In this document: piece after piece, positions 26,844-41,227 of the stretch | How the letters are laid out: each line of letters opens with the position of its first letter | Numbering within the stretch: position 1 is the first letter of the stretch | Assembly (NCBI GenBank): GCA_018881555.1 | Contig: JACAXG010000122.1 | Coordinates: 1,646,705-1,710,704, forward strand | DNA from: Amblyornis subalaris | Lineage: Eukaryota > Chordata > Aves > Passeriformes > Ptilonorhynchidae | Reading direction: 5' to 3' | DNA length: 64,000 nt | Made by a program: the position numbers and the translations under genes | The notes under the pieces: model-generated | What the model was told of the DNA's origin: nothing | Databases searched by the model: none | Seen by the model: the letters and a program-made list of their open reading frames with translations, nothing else

Positions 26844-29800
26844 CACACAGGATAATGGTAGAAAACCATACATTATAACCACTTTCCTTAAGTAGTTCTG
26901 TGGCACTAGACAAAAATGTGTAGGCCTGTTTATAATTCTTATCCCCAAAGTCAATCTGCTGTCATTTACTTGTTGTCTAACAGTTTACATGGTCACTTCA
27001 AGGAAAGATCCTTGAACAATCAGGATACAAGCAGGAAGCTCCACTTAAAGCTTGGGCTCAGGCAAGTCTTCAATTAGTTTTGTGTTATTTTCCCCCTTGT
27101 TTCCACGGGAACCTCTGACTCTAGTGCTGATAATTGAGAAAGGAAAGATTCAGAAAGTTCAGCTAAACCAATTTAAAAGAACAGCTGCAAGCTGTTTATG
27201 TGGCCTAGATAAGACATAACAAAGGGAGCTTTAGCAGGAGACAGGATGGAAGAAACTATAGTCTTTTAAATATAAATCTGCACATGACAAGAAACAAGCC
27301 ATATATTTTTAGCATATTGGTCCCATCAGTCCATACAGGGCAAAATTTAGCTGAAACTACATAGGACACCTATGATAGCTCCAGGCATTATTGAAACTGC
27401 CATATTAAAGGCAAAATTTACTTGACTGGGTAAATTGCAAGCAACACACAAACTGCATGTGAAACTAAGAAGCAGCAATGCTTTCTTAACTTTGGCCAGA
27501 GCATGAAGAAACTGGATCTGGCTAGATTGCTGGTTTTCCCTTGCAATATATGGGATGCCACCCATGTACATTACACTAGCTTCTGCTCCTTTATTGCCAC
27601 ATTAGGAGTATATTTTTTGCCCAGAAGAAATGAAGGTTGGGGCAAAGCTTCCTGAGGCTCTGTTTGCTGGCAGGGCTTTCAGTCCTAGTAAAATTGTTAC
27701 AGAATAAGGGAATGTTGTCTATGAAGTACCAAACCCAATATATCATGATTTGTCAATAGACAAGGACAAATGTCACTTGAAATGTATTCTATTAATAAAA
27801 ATACATATACAAATGAACAAAAAGCTCCATGGACTGAATCCTTCTATTAAACCAAAAAAAAGAAAATTACTTTTTCTCAAAGACACCTTGCTAGTTTTGT
27901 ACAGTTTATTAAGACCATATAGTTGTAACCTAGAATTTTATGAAGCATTAGTTATAATATGAAAATTTGAAACCACTATTCTTGCTGTTGAGTTTGTTCT
28001 TTTAATATTCCTGGATTAATCCTACCAGGATTAAAGGAAACCATGCTAATTTTCTAGCAGAATCATGACAATTTTCTACCAGAAACTAGTAGCTAAATTT
28101 TGGGTAATGATTTGATTTCTGTCTTCCTGGAAGTTCTCAACTTTGACAGGCTTAAAAAATATTCCATCTACTCTCTCTTTTAAAGCAGCACATCAGTGAA
28201 CTTCTTAAAGGAATATATTCGGCAAATGTAGTTTGATACTTTTGCTAGCACATGGAGTGATGACCATTGCACGCTAGTGTTCATTGGTAATGGCTTGTTA
28301 GTTTGTTTTGCCACTGTAGGGCAAAGAAACTGTAGGGCAAGACATTGCAGTTCTACCCTACTCTGTTGCAGATAAGATGCAAAGATGAAAATAGGCGTGC
28401 AGGAGCTCAAGGATTTGGGGATTTATTCCTATGTTGGATGGCTGGGTCATGTTGCTACAAGGGGAGTAAAACATCTGTGAGAAGAGTGGAGTTACTGTCA
28501 TTAACTCCAAGCCAAATCACTGCGCAGGTGCTCCTACTGCTCAGTGTCAGGTAGCTTTAGAAGTCCATCACCACGGTAAAAGGGATGACAGAAGACAGGT
28601 TTACACTGAGTGAAGATTACTGATGGAAGACTTTGCACTTATACTACGAACTTGCTTTCAAACTGATTTACAGTAAAGGTTGTGCAGAATGTTGCTGTTA
28701 AGTGCCACTGTCATGGAGAAGGGTGATGGTATTGGTTTTGGAGGGAGACAGCTGGACTGTTAAGTGAAGTTTAACAAGTGCTGATCTCACTGGCTGACAT
28801 GAAGAAAAGTAATTTAGTCTGGGGTCAATGGTCTCATTTACACCTCTGTGAAGTAGATTAATGCTTTTGAGATTCTTTCCCTGAATTGTTCAAAAAACTG
28901 TAAACAAAAATAAAACCTTAATTGTCTTATCACCTTAAGCAGTTCGTTGAACTCTGCATCTCAATTATCCTTTCAGCAAAATGGTCATAATTGTATCTAC
29001 TTGCTTTCCTGAACTGTTGTGAGAATAAATTATTGTTCATAAACAGCTCGCAGGCTGAAAAAGGATGAAAAAGGGAACAGTTAATGGCAACATTTAGGAA
29101 AAGAAGAGCAGAGGGAGGAAAGGTCACAGGTAAAACTTGCTTCCCCAGGTGTGCTTTTTACTGTTTCCTCACCCAGTATAGCAGTCACTTCAGGACATAA
29201 GAGGCCAGGCACATGAAAACAATACTAAGACACTTCTGGCAGAATTTCCAGTGCAGGCCAGTACTGCAGCAATATCTGCTCATGGCTCTTCAGGATCATT
29301 TCCCATCATATGGAAAATGCATACAAGAGTGGGGATTGCTGTACAAGTGAAGGAAGAGAAGGCTACTCATTTGTTTGCTGTTGCTTAACATGGGCTTGGG
29401 CAGTATTCTTCCCAGGCCTTCTTGAACACACCCTGGTACCTGGGAACACTTTCATATGGAACAGTTACGAAATACTGTAGCTGATGTAGTTCTGATAAGA
29501 AGCTGTGGCAATATTTATAAACTGCTGAGCTCTATAGATAGCAATACACTTGGTAACAGGAAATGGGACATGGTTGCTTCACCTGTGCAATTAGTGAAGC
29601 AAGTCTCGGCATGTTCATACAGCCTCATACAAGTAAGAAGTGGATAGAAAGATCTTATTGACACTTGGGCTCATCAAAATGCCATGGAGACAGTAAAGTA
29701 TCAGAAGGCACTGGGCAAAATTAAAGAGCTTAGAACACACTGCCTTCTTACAGTCAAATTCTCTAATACCTGTACTGCCATGTAAATTAATTACAGCACT

Positions 29801-32800
29801 GACAATGCTTGACTGTTGGTATGAACGGTATAATAAATTATCCTCAAGTTGAGATTGCTTTTTGCATCCATACAGAAAGGTTTTCTTCTTCTAAAATGTT
29901 TGTTTGTCAAGCTAAGAAGCTCTATGAATGCTGGGCCTCTGCCTACAATCAAAACCTGATAAAGCAAAATAAATGTAAAATAATAGAGAGGAATTAAAAT
30001 CTTAGTCACAACATCTTGTATCAAAGTTTTGCTCATGTTCATCAGCAAAGAGTTGTCATTTAATTTTTCCCAAGTTAAACTGCTTATGAATAGCATTTTC
30101 CCCGCTCCCTCTCCACTCTCTAGATCCAAGGAATTTAATCTGAATTTCACACCATTTGAATTCATGTGATCTGACAGTGATTCAAATTAGCTTTTTTTCT
30201 AAGAGCTAAGATTTCAAAATGTGTTGCATAAATACAATTGGCTTACTTTGAAGAAGGTTTGTCAGAAATCTACTGTGTTTACAGAAGAGGAAGGCAATGG
30301 ATTGTTAGCACTAGAATACCACTGATCATCTGCTGGGGTGGCTTAGCACATACTGGAAAAGCGAGACTGGGCCAAAATTTGAAAAGTTTCTAAAATCTTC
30401 AAAGGTATGACTCTAAAGACACAGAGACCACATAATTCTAGGACTCATGTTGTCACATTAACTCATGGTAATATTTGTAATGGGGAAAAGCTTCTGTGAC
30501 GTGACAGAAAGTATGATCTTCGTGACAGAAAATCATTAACCTGACAGCATGAATAGAAACAAAACCCTACTCCCCTCTGACCTGTCTGCAAATAAGAACA
30601 GCATTTTAATCCTGTCTGTTGTGCAAAAAGCAGGTTTTTCTAGATCTCATATACCTAAAAAGTATAGAAAAAAATTTAAAAGCCACATAAGTGGATATAA
30701 GCTGGAAGAAAAAGTTGGAAAAACATGTTGAACATAGGGAAAGGAGGAAGAGGTTTGTTTTCTGCCCTGTGTATTGCTGATGGCATGGTTGGCACTGTGT
30801 GCATTGTAATCACAGCCATTAGATATGCACAAGTGTATGCTGCAGATATTCTCAGTAAAGTTCTTGGCTAGTAATGACTTCTAGTGCTGCACTTCACTAC
30901 ATGTCAGCAGAAATATGTTATTCTGCGGACCAAACATTCCTGCACATTGCTGTGCCAGTGGGCCACTAATTCATTTCAGTGAGAAATACAACTTGCAAAA
31001 CATGATCAGGGTGTCTCTGTTTGGTAAGCTGCACACACAGTGTTATTTCAAGCCAGACACACACATGGGCTTTGAATGTGCCCCAAAACCACACAGCACA
31101 TGGCTATGTTTCCAAACACTCTTGCCACCTATTTTTCTGAATCACATGCTTAGAACATTTTTTGGTGACTATCAAGGTTTATGAAGACCTGCATCTCTCT
31201 GACTTGATCCACTTTTCTTGTTGCTGACCCAGCCTGAACAAAAAATTTTTGTTATTTTTTTGTTTGGTTGGTTTGGGTTTTTTTAATAATAACCTCTGCT
31301 TTTTGTTTTGCTTTACTACACTACAATTGCATCCTCTTTTTTGGTATTGGATGCCTCTTCTGTTCTCAGCTACATGAGATCTTTGCTCCTTTACAACAGA
31401 TCTAAAGCAAAAGTGATAATAAAAAGAAAACTCCTGTATCTATCCAGGAGAGAATTTTTTTTCCATGCAGGCACTTCAGAAGACACATCTCTGAGCCACA
31501 GACCTCCTTAGAAACCCTGCCTTGCAGCAGATTAAGGCTGGGATGGTGAAGAAGCTGGAACAAGCTGCATGTGCTGAGAAGGGTCTAAGCAGACCTACAG
31601 CATGTAGAAACATGCCAGAAGGCTTTCTGGATTTCAGGTAGTCCTCCCCAACTACGTACCTGGAGAGTTTATAGCTACCATGATCATCTTTTTGCCTGGC
31701 CTACATGTATTGGTAGACCTCAAACCTGTATTTTAAGCATGACTTATTGTGTACTTCATTTTACTGTCATTTGTATCACTAAGGTTGGAGTGCCTAACTC
31801 TCTTTAGAAGTCAAAGGCCTGAAAATAGGAAGTAAAAGAGATGAACTTGGACTGAAATGAAGAAATCACACATATAACAAAGTTTAGGCAGTGTACGCTC
31901 TTGACTGTTGAGCACAAACACAGTGCAAAGCAACTAGTCTGCTGGAAATTTAAGCATCAAGCTGTAGTGAGTAGTGAGTGCACAAGATTCTATGTGGTGT
32001 GTCAGTAAATGCACTTGTAAGGTTCTAAAAGTGAGTATTGACAACAAGAGAAGTACTTTGACAGCAGGGTCACTGAGGAGAGGTAGGTCTTGAGGTCCTT
32101 CAGGCTCTGAAGGTCAAGATAGCTCTTTGAAAACCTGGCTCCTCATTCTTATATCACTGTTCAAGGCATCTACATCAAACACAGCAAACAAATAATTCCA
32201 AGTCTCTTACAGACTTTTGGAGTACTCATTCTCATGTTTTAAAGTAGGCATCACTTTCCTCTTACTTCAACCTCATTTCAGCCCATTTCCCCAGGAACAG
32301 ATCTCCTTCAGCTGTGGAATGGGAGTGATCTTCTGAAGGGAGAGGAAGAGGAGCAGATTCAGAGTGTCCACTACAGATGCGGGGCAGCACAGCCAGGGTG
32401 CAGGGTGTAGGAAGGCCCTTTGAAGTCAGACAGGCACTTTCCTCTTATACCCACCTGTGAAAGGATGAGGTTCATGAAAAAGAGAATTACAGATTCACAG
32501 ATTCAATTAGGAAAAGTGCATAGCACACAAAATGATCAAAGTATTCAGGAAGCATTTACTTTCTTCAGGGACATCACAGATCTTAAGCCTATGGAAGCCA
32601 AAAGTTGAATCCATAGACAGTAATCTATATATGGCACAGAAAAAGATGTGTGGCATTTGCAATATCAATGTCACCTCTCATATTACCTCTCCGCTTTGGA
32701 GATGTTCTTATGGTGCCCCTTTGCCACTGAATATGAGCCCAGTCCTGGGGTGGAAAGGGTTTTTAACATGTTGTTTCCTTTGTAGTTCCAAAGAGGATAC

Positions 32801-34399
32801 AGAGTGTCTCTGAATCTCTGTACAGTAGATAGATCTGGTGCTTTACAACAATGGTAAAGCTGGCTGTTAGAACAGACTCCCATTCAGTAAAATGGGTGGA
32901 TTAGGAAAGTAAGAGAAGTGCAGCACACTTTGGGACTGAAGGGGGAAAGTGTTTGAGATATGTATATCAGAAAATAACTGTAGAATTTAGATACTAAACA
33001 AAGAAACAATATATTAGAAGAAAATTATTCTTCATGTTAGTCTCTTGAAAAACTAACCTCAGTTCGTTGGAGTCAGCAGATAGGAGCCACTCTAATCTTA
33101 CCAGCTTTCTTAGAAAGTATAACGAAGAGATTCTCTTTTAATGAAAACATTTTGCAAAACACTTCAGTAATCTTCAGAATTAGAAAGCAGCTTAAGACTG
33201 TTGTAACAAATATTTAATATTCCCATATCCTGAAACCATTTTTTTTGCTGTATACAAAGCTCTGTAAAGCTGCTGAGAATCATTTCACTGGTCAACCAAT
33301 GCATCCACTGAAACTGCCTTTACTTTTAAGTTGGTAACAAACAGAAGAACCTAGTAATGTGCCCAGTAAAAATGGACACAGAAGTTACTTTCCTAAGGAG
33401 GGCGTGATTTAAAATTAAGCCCTAATTTACACCTAAGTGGTGTGTTAGAAAGTGATTTTGACCCTTAAATACAAAAATAATTTTGTCAATTTTGAAGCAT
33501 TTGTATTTCTGAGTACATGGCAACCACTTGCATTCTTATTTGCCAAAATTATCATAGCAAAATTGATTCAGCTTAAATATGTGGGTTTTTCTCTAGTATT
33601 TTGTATTTCTTACATTGCTGTAGAGAGACTATGAAATGGATTTCTGATGACATCTCTATACTCCATAGTATTAAAACAAAATGTTTTAGTTGTAACCTTA
33701 ATTTCCTTTATTTATTGCCCCATCTTTGTTAATTGCCTTTGTAGTATCATGGCTAAAATCTGACCAGAAGCTGCTTGAGGAAGGGGTTGGTCTCTTTGTA
33801 GTACCACAGACTATGCAACACACTTAGAGTAGAAGTGAAATGAAATTATAATAAAAAAATCTAGAAGATTTTGCACATAAGTGAATTGCACATAATGTGA
33901 ATTATGACAATTTTATCATAGTACACATTTTAAAATTGCGTTAATTGGAAATTGTAGTGTTGGGAATGATTTTCCTAGCTGTCAAAAATGTGGATAAAAA
34001 TTAGGAACAGTATATATAAGAAAGACTGCTGGTATTCACTGCATCTAAAGAAATAAACTGTTAGCAAACGTTCAAATTCATAAGTATAGGTAAAGCAGGA
34101 AAAGAAATATAAATTAATTAGGCATGGTCAGATGTGAAACACTGTATGTTTCAGACACCACAGTGAGATTCATGAAAGCAGAATGTGGTTTTGTTCTGTT
34201 TCAGTCCTTGCAAAAGGAGGTACATTGAGGTTTCTTTAAAACTTCAGAACATTTCTAGGATAAATAATGAAAATTTCAGTAATTTCTTGGACATGCAGCA
34301 TGGACTTATTTTAATATCAGGAAGTGGGGCTTTTTGGGGCCAGGCTTTAGTCTGGTATAGTTGAATATAGTTCCCTTGTAGTCAGGTTTAACATCAGGA
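26844..34399. other. Long intergenic stretch without a recognised gene
   Basis: About 7.5 kb of AT-rich DNA. The longest frame, on the minus strand at 29791-30165 (124 codons), has a plausible amino-acid mix but no recognised family and no consensus donor downstream. A T-rich run lies at about 31240-31285. No CR1 or LTR recognised. Confidence 0.55.
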
Positions 34400-34998
34400 T
34401 ACCAACAATGGCATCCTGGGTGCACTAAGAAGAGCATTGCCAGGAGGTCAAGGGAGGTGATCCCATCCCTCTGCTCAGCCCTGGTGAGGCCTCGCCTGGA
34501 GTGCTGTGTCCAGTTCTGGGTTCCTCAGTACAAGAGAGACATGGAGCTCCTGGAGCAGGTCCAGTGGAGGGCAACAAAGATGATTAAGGGACTGGAGCAT
34601 CTCTCTTATGAGGAAAGGTTGAGGGATCTGGGCATGTTCAGCCTTGAGAAGAGACAACTGAGAGGTGACTTCATCAATTGACCTCATCAAGTATCTGAAG
34701 GGAGGGTGCCAAGAGCATGGATGATCCAGGCCCTTCTTGGTGGTGCCAAGCAACAGGACAAGGGGCAATGGGAACAAATGATGAATATGAGGAAGAACTT
34801 CTTTACTCTGTGTGTGACCATGCACTGGAACAGGTTGCCCAAAGAAGTTGTGGAGTCTCTCTCACTGGAGATATTCAAGAACTGTCTGGACACAATCCTG
34901 TGCCATGTGCTCTGAGATGACCCTGCTTAAGCAGGGAGCTTGGAACAGATGACCCACTGTGGTCTCTTCCAACCTGATGCATTCAGTGATTCTGTGAA
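34400..34998 (+). mobile_element. CR1 LINE fragment
   Basis: Sense CR1: GGAGGTCAAGGGAGGTGATC, GGTGAGGCCTCGCCTGGAGT, GGAACAGGTTGCCC, a CTCTTCCAACCTGATGC block and the tail ATTCAGTGATTCTGTGAA. The frame at 34457-34681 is the end of the reverse-transcriptase ORF ([15 protein letters not shown] region). It is 5'-truncated, and its short open pieces are not genes. Confidence 0.95.
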
Positions 34999-37900
34999 CT
35001 GATGGTGCATTGCATCAGTACAGACTCACCTTTGGGACACCAGTTACCAGTTGCTGACATGTTGCTTACTCTTCTGCTTTAGCAATGCTTTGTCATGGAC
35101 TATGTATTTAACACATGGACATATAATAGCATCTTATCCACCCCTTAAGCCAGGACATAGCTAATTGTGCTTATATCTGTCATCAGAGGGTATTAACAAA
35201 TAAGTAAAACATAAACAGATAAAACATAGCAGAGTAATTTATTTTGCATTTCCCAGAATTAGGTAAATGCTGTGGAAGTATTCCTTAATTGGCTTTGTCT
35301 GTCACACCTTTTTCACACTGCCTTGATATTTAACTGTCTCCATACAAGGTAGAATACCTGCAGGCAACAGGTACAGAAGAATATTTGGGAGTACTTTTGC
35401 TGGAGCCTTGATGCTAGCATGGCTACAACCTTCAAGTGTCTAAGTGTAGGCTCATACCACTGTGCCAAACTCTGCCTGCAGGACTCCTTTGGTCTGTGCT
35501 CTCACCCCTTAACAATAAGTTTCCCTAAAGATTCTCAAAGAGGTTGCTTTCAGACCCTGTGTGATAGGCCTGCTCCCCATCAAAGGTGTGACACCTGCTC
35601 CTTATTCCCTTGGTATGGAGAGAAGTACTGCAGGAAATAAATCCCAGCTTCTTCAGCCACACAGCCCTCTAACCAAAGAGTAGGTCGCCATGTGAATGTC
35701 TGAATCAGCCACAGGAGGTTTTCTGTTAACCTGTGGAAAAGCTGATTACTTCATGCCATGCATAGCTTTATTGCCCAATTAGAGCTTGTTTATCAGCTCC
35801 ACTCTCACAAGTAGGTAACTGTGAAAAGACTCAGTGGTGAATAAGTTCCTGGTGGAAACAGTCTGGAGTTTCTTTCAAAGCCACACCTGTTCATATGATA
35901 CAAGCCTCTTAGGTGAGCTGCCTGCTCTCTCATGGCATTGAGAAACAATGTCGCAGCCCAATGAAAAGCAAGGTAAGGCCATATTGAGCACACAAACACA
36001 TATGCAAGGAAATGGCTTTAGACTGTCAAGAAACATTGTCTATTTAATCATATCTAATGTTTGTACTCTCTCACACACACACAAAACGTTTGGTGCCTGA
36101 GTAATATCTCTATTTGCTTGAGACAGGCAAAGAGTGAAACAGCAATGGCAAGGTTAGTAGGAGGGGATACATAAAATGTTTCTGATTCAACTGTGAGGAA
36201 GTTAGCTGAAGACAAAATGCCTACTGGATTCTGCAAATGCCCAGCACCTTATAGTTGTAATACACAGAAACAGAATATAGCCTTTCCGTGTCCTAACTTA
36301 CAACAATTACATGCCTGAAAAGAACCTTTAACTGTACTAAAAACCAGAACAAGTCACCAAGAAATGGATGAGAAGATAGAATCTTGTAATAATCTCTTTT
36401 GGAGGATGCAGTAATTTGTAGACACTTGCTTCCTACTTATCAAAATCTCTGTCACACCTTACACTGACACCATGGGTTTGGAATGCGTGATGCAATGCAA
36501 CGCTCATGATGACAAGTGTGCAGAATGAAACTGTCCCCTGCATTACAGCTGATCCACCCACTTATGACTCACTGGTGAAGGACTGAACTTTTTGTCCTTA
36601 GGCAAAAGGCACCACAGCAGCTGTGTCTCCCAGACACAGTGTTAATGCTTTCATGACATCTCCAAGTGCACTCAAGATAAGACTGATTCAAGAGCAGTTT
36701 TTTTCTACCACAGGTATTTTTGGCACAGATAGACAAGCAGAAGGCTTGCAGACAAGCAGGACAGACAAATCAAGAACCCTGTGGCTTTCACTTTTGCACT
36801 CTGGACTGAGGTCTCAAATGAAATCGGGGGAAATCACGCAATCATTTGTTTGCTTTTTTCAGTATCTGAAACAGATCATGCTCCTGAACAAGGTGAAATT
36901 TTGATGGATCCTGCACCTGTTCCCACTGTTCCAACCTTAATATCCAGATTGATATCACTAATCTTAACACAAGAACAACCGGCTGCTTCTGCTTCTGTTC
37001 CTGGCAAGACTCTGCTCTTACAAATGTAAGTAAGCCTGATAACAGACACTGGCAGTTGCTAAGAGCAGTTGATTCTAGAAACAGGTGAGTTGATATTCCA
37101 TTTCAGGGGCATCCTTTTGGACAGCATTCTGCCATTCATCCATACCAAATTACATTCATTCCTATCTGTACATCATTATATAACAGGCACTCTCTGGGTC
37201 AACACCAAAACCAAACTGTGAAGAAAACTCCTGAGTACAGCAGAAGTCACTACCTGAAAAGACCATGATGCTAAGAGCTCTAGTAACCCCCCATCTCTTC
37301 TAAGTAGCAGTTCCCAGAATGAAATGAGTTCACCCAACACCTAACGGCTTAGTATTTAGAACAAACTAAAACAGGTTCTGCTTAGAGGAAGAAAAATGTA
37401 CATAGAATTTTGTTAAATCCCTATTTAAAAAATAGAGTTCTTTTTTCAGAGCTAACTCCATTGTAACAAATCAAAGTTCAGCCTTCTCTCTCCCCTGTTG
37501 TGCACCTAATTATAGGAATATTCCTTTGCAGAGAAATTTAGAAGAATATTAAACTGTGGTGCTTTTGTAATGGGCTTAAATGGTAACTGAAACTTGATAA
37601 TTTCCTCAGCAGTTTTCCCCACATTCTTAAGGAGTAACTCCTGTCAAGAAGGATGTAACAATGCAACTAAGGATGATCTTTCATTTGCAAAAAATGTGAA
37701 AATGCTATGGAAATATTGAATGTTTTTATAAACAGAAAGATAGCATCAGTTATGTAGAGAGAAACTGAAAACTCCGGTTTCAAACTGTGCCCGTCTAGAC
37801 TCAATGTATATTAGTCTTCAGAGCCACTTAACAGCTGCTTCACTGTGAAAGTGATAATTAAACAACCACAGTGGAAATACAAAACGACCGACAACACAGG

Positions 37901-40606
37901 AAGTTTGGCAGCTCAGACATCTCAGGTCACCCTCATTGCTTCTAAGTGGATGCACGTCCCTGTGCAAAGCCAGAGTCTGTAACTGCTGCAGAAAATGGGC
38001 ATAGCTCAGAATAGATGTTTCCTGTGAGCTGGGTAAGGAACATTGGAGGCACCAATCGGAAAACCTCTGCACACAGGACTCCCCACTGTTTCAGCTACTC
38101 TCGGTTCACCACACTCTGTGCACCTCTCAGACGTGCAGGAGTAGCTACTGAAGTCATAAGCTATTAGTGTTGCCCAGTTCAGCACACAAGTGTGAAAATG
38201 GCTGTGCTATTGCAAGTCCTGAACACAGCAGTTCTTTTGTTCTGGCAAAAACACTTCTCTGTTTGAAACAGAAGGTCTGGACTATATTATAAACACATTA
38301 CACAATTTGAAACAGCAGAGCTTCTTAGATACAGGGGCCTGTTACTTGCAGCCCCTTTAAAGAAATGCTTTTGCAGGACATATACCTGTATTAGACATAG
38401 TAAGTAAGAGGTGCTCCCGAGAAAGAGATGGGAAATCTTGCTCGATGTTGTTGTGAAAGATATTTGCACAGCAGCTTTTATTATGTTCCTGTGACTTCTA
38501 TTACACAAAATAAAGGAACTGGGATATCAGAAAGCATAGTGGTAAGATGGAGCACTAACCGCTAAATGAGCAACTCTGGAATCATTCATATCTGATTGAA
38601 ATATTGTGTTAACAACTATTTAGAAACAACTGTTTCTAAAACACTTTAGGAATACCCACAAGAATAGCTTTTAGAAACAGTATTCCTGAAGTGCCAGACA
38701 AATTTTCCTCTTAACAATTTTAGCTGTGTATCTTTGTCTTTAGGTTATGCTGTCCTCAGTTTCTTTCAGCAGTATCCAGGTAGAGACTGGACAGGTCAAG
38801 ATGTCCCTTTCAATCAGTGCTATGGATCTGTGACACTTTGTGAGGAGAACCAAGCATATGGCTAAAACAGATGTCTCAGTGTGTTCTGGCTACTTACACA
38901 TAATCTTTCTTTCCGTCTTCAGTCTGTACCTCCACTCACATTGTGGGAAACTGCATGCAAGTACTCACAGATATCAGAAAGGAGATCCCAGCACTCCATA
39001 TGGGAGTGCAGAGTCATTTCTGGATGCTTGACAATTCTGTAGTGGTTGGGAAAGACTCAAATTCAACTCGTATCTTCGCAACTATTTGGGAAAGAGGCAT
39101 TCCTTAGGGATGCCTCTGACAAAGCTAATGGTGTATGCTGTAATTCCAGCCCTTAAGACATGAGTAGGAAACCCTGTGAGATACCTTGGACTCTATTCAA
39201 TCACATGAGTTATCTTGTAGTCAGTGTGTTAACGTGCACTTCAGAAATTGCCAGGCACTCTGCTTCAAGGCAGGGCTGCACCTGATTTCTAAAACAGATA
39301 TCTTTCTAAAGCACTTATTCCCTCCACCCTCTAAGCTTTGTTAAGTAGTGACCAAAACATCTTTATGATTTTGCTCACCTACCTGGCCAAGGCGGTTCTG
39401 CTTCCAGGGTGTCCTGGCTGTAGTAGTGAGAAAGGACTGTGAGCTTTCCAGCTGCTCCTGGATCTCCTTCTACTGAGCTCAGGAAGCACCTCCTACCCTA
39501 GCCACCATTTTTGTACCACGGGTGTCCAGTGTTGGGGCCCAGGAGATTCTTAACGACTAATCTTTGTGTCAGTATTTGTAGATACATTTAAATTTATTAT
39601 TTGTATCTATATGTATTCTTGAAGCATCAAATACTTGTTCACGAAAGCATCAAACATTAATTATAAATCTAGTGTCCCATTCAGTCATGAAACATCACCA
39701 CTTAGCTCACTTCTGTGGCTAGACTCTGTTCCCTTGACTTCACCCTTTTCGGCTCTTACTCTTGGCTTAAAAAAAACATTCATGTTTTTGATCCCAAGGG
39801 GGTTCTCTGACCACAATTTCTGTTAAGTTGCTCCCAGACCAAACTCCTTCCCCCAATTCAAGCCCTTGCTGAATGCCTTTGATTCCCAAGTACCCAAACA
39901 ACTTTCCCTTCATTGAATCCACTAAGACTTTGGAATGTGCTCTTGACTATCCTTGCTTGGGTTAACAAGAATGCAAGTTTCACAGCAAAAGGACCGAGAG
40001 ATGCAAAGAACTCTGAGTGTCTGCTCGGCTCTGGTAGGCGGAAAAAGAAACTTGATTACATGTTTTTAATGGTAGTATACTTTAACTTGCACTCAGCACT
40101 TTTATTTTTGCAAGAAGGTTTGCATTGATGGAAACTCTCAGAAACTCTGCTGTAGAATGAATGCTTGCTCTTCTAAAAGTCGTGAAAGATGTAGCCATCT
40201 AATCAATTTCCAATTTTGCTTGCTTTTTTTCCCCTATCTTTATGAAACTGAAATGTCCATACAGGACATTGGCCATTATGAGGTGATGTCAATGGCCAAT
40301 TGAGTTCCATGAATAAAACAATAAATTATAGTCAGAGTGAAAAGTCCATACATAGTGTGTATCCAGCTGAACAATTAACAATAAGTATTTTTTTAAGATA
40401 CTTGTGAAAAAATCCAAGTTTATTCTCAGAACTATTAATGAAAAACGTAAATTTAAAACATTACCTAAACAGATAAAAATGTAAGACCTAATGATCTTCT
40501 CCTTCTCTCTTTGCTTGTACTCAATATTTCTCTAATGTGTTTCTTTGGTTAAAAACAACAATTATATTTTGATACACATTCTGCTCAGCATGTGAAATTC
40601 CATGGA
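34999..40606. other. Intergenic DNA with one exon-like segment
   Basis: No gene identified with confidence. It contains an exon-like plus-strand segment at 36863-37025, listed separately. A TGTTGGGGCCC motif at 39530 resembles an LTR terminus, but no partner end was found. Confidence 0.5.
36863..37025 (+). other. Exon-like open segment, unconfirmed
   Basis: A strong acceptor (TTTGCTTTTTTCAG, AG at 36861-36862) is followed by 163 nt open in one frame and then a perfect donor GTAAGT at 37026. The frame enters with two bases of a split codon and leaves with two, so it would be an internal exon with different phases at its two ends. The peptide (SETDHAPEQGEILMDPAPVP...) is rich in Pro, Ala, Ser and Leu and matches no family I know. 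It could be a lncRNA exon, a fossil coding exon, or chance. Confidence 0.2.
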
Positions 40607-40611
40607 CATAT

Positions 40612-41097
40612 TGTTGTCAGATGAAGAACTATTTGCCCAGCTGACAGGAGAATACAATGCTTATTCTGCAAAACCCCTAGCCTATGGAACCACACAATGC
40701 TTATCCTATAGGATCATGTTAAACACTGACCATGAAGAGATGCAAAATTATGAAGTTACTGCCGTATTTGGGAAGTAACACCAGTTTAGCCAGCGGTCAG
40801 CTATAAGTTTGGGGTTTACGACCACCAGATGGAACCCTGGGACAGAAGAACACATGTGCAAAGGGGAGGGAACATAACAATAATTTCGGGGAAATAATTA
40901 TCATATGTAAGTTTATTCCAGGAAAATCAATTAATATTATGTAAAATACAGTATAAAAGCAGGAGCTTTTCTATACTCAACATGCACAATTTCTGTGGAG
41001 ATATCCCCTGTGCATCTGGTGCTGTAATAAAGAAGGCCTGCTTCTTTTAATGCTGCATTGGTGTTAAGGAGCTTTATTTTACTGATTTTTGGTAATA
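40612..41097 (+). mobile_element. ERVL-type solo LTR, plus strand
   Basis: Starts TGTTGTCAG. The U3 body resembles the LTR at 21828-22364. The promoter core is AGTATAAAAGCAGGAGC (about 40950), and the poly(A) signal is AATAAAGAAGGCC (about 41027), followed by a U5 ending TTTATTTTACTGATTTTTGG. The TATA-to-poly(A) spacing of about 75 bp fits a short R region. No internal retroviral sequence follows. The right end has decayed (GGTAATA instead of GGTAACA) and I see no clean target duplication, so it is an old solo LTR. Confidence 0.82.
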
Positions 41098-41192
41098 ATA
41101 CCTACAAACAGAGAGATTATTTTTGAAGCAAATGTAGCCCCAAAAGTGAGAGGATTTAGAGCTGTAAAAAAAACCCCCAAAACTCTGAGCCT

Positions 41193-41194
41193 AC

Positions 41195-41227
<33 letters not shown>

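Noticed and set aside
29791..30165. A 124-codon minus-strand frame with protein-like composition
   Set aside because: No recognised family, no consensus donor or clear partner exons; such lengths occur by chance in AT-rich DNA when alternative starts are allowed.
39530..40365. TGTTGGGGCCC motif resembling an LTR end, with a TCCAG pentamer before it and another near 40361
   Set aside because: The inner end next to the second TCCAG would not be CA, and no TATA/poly(A) layout supports an 830-bp LTR; the pentamer match is likely chance.
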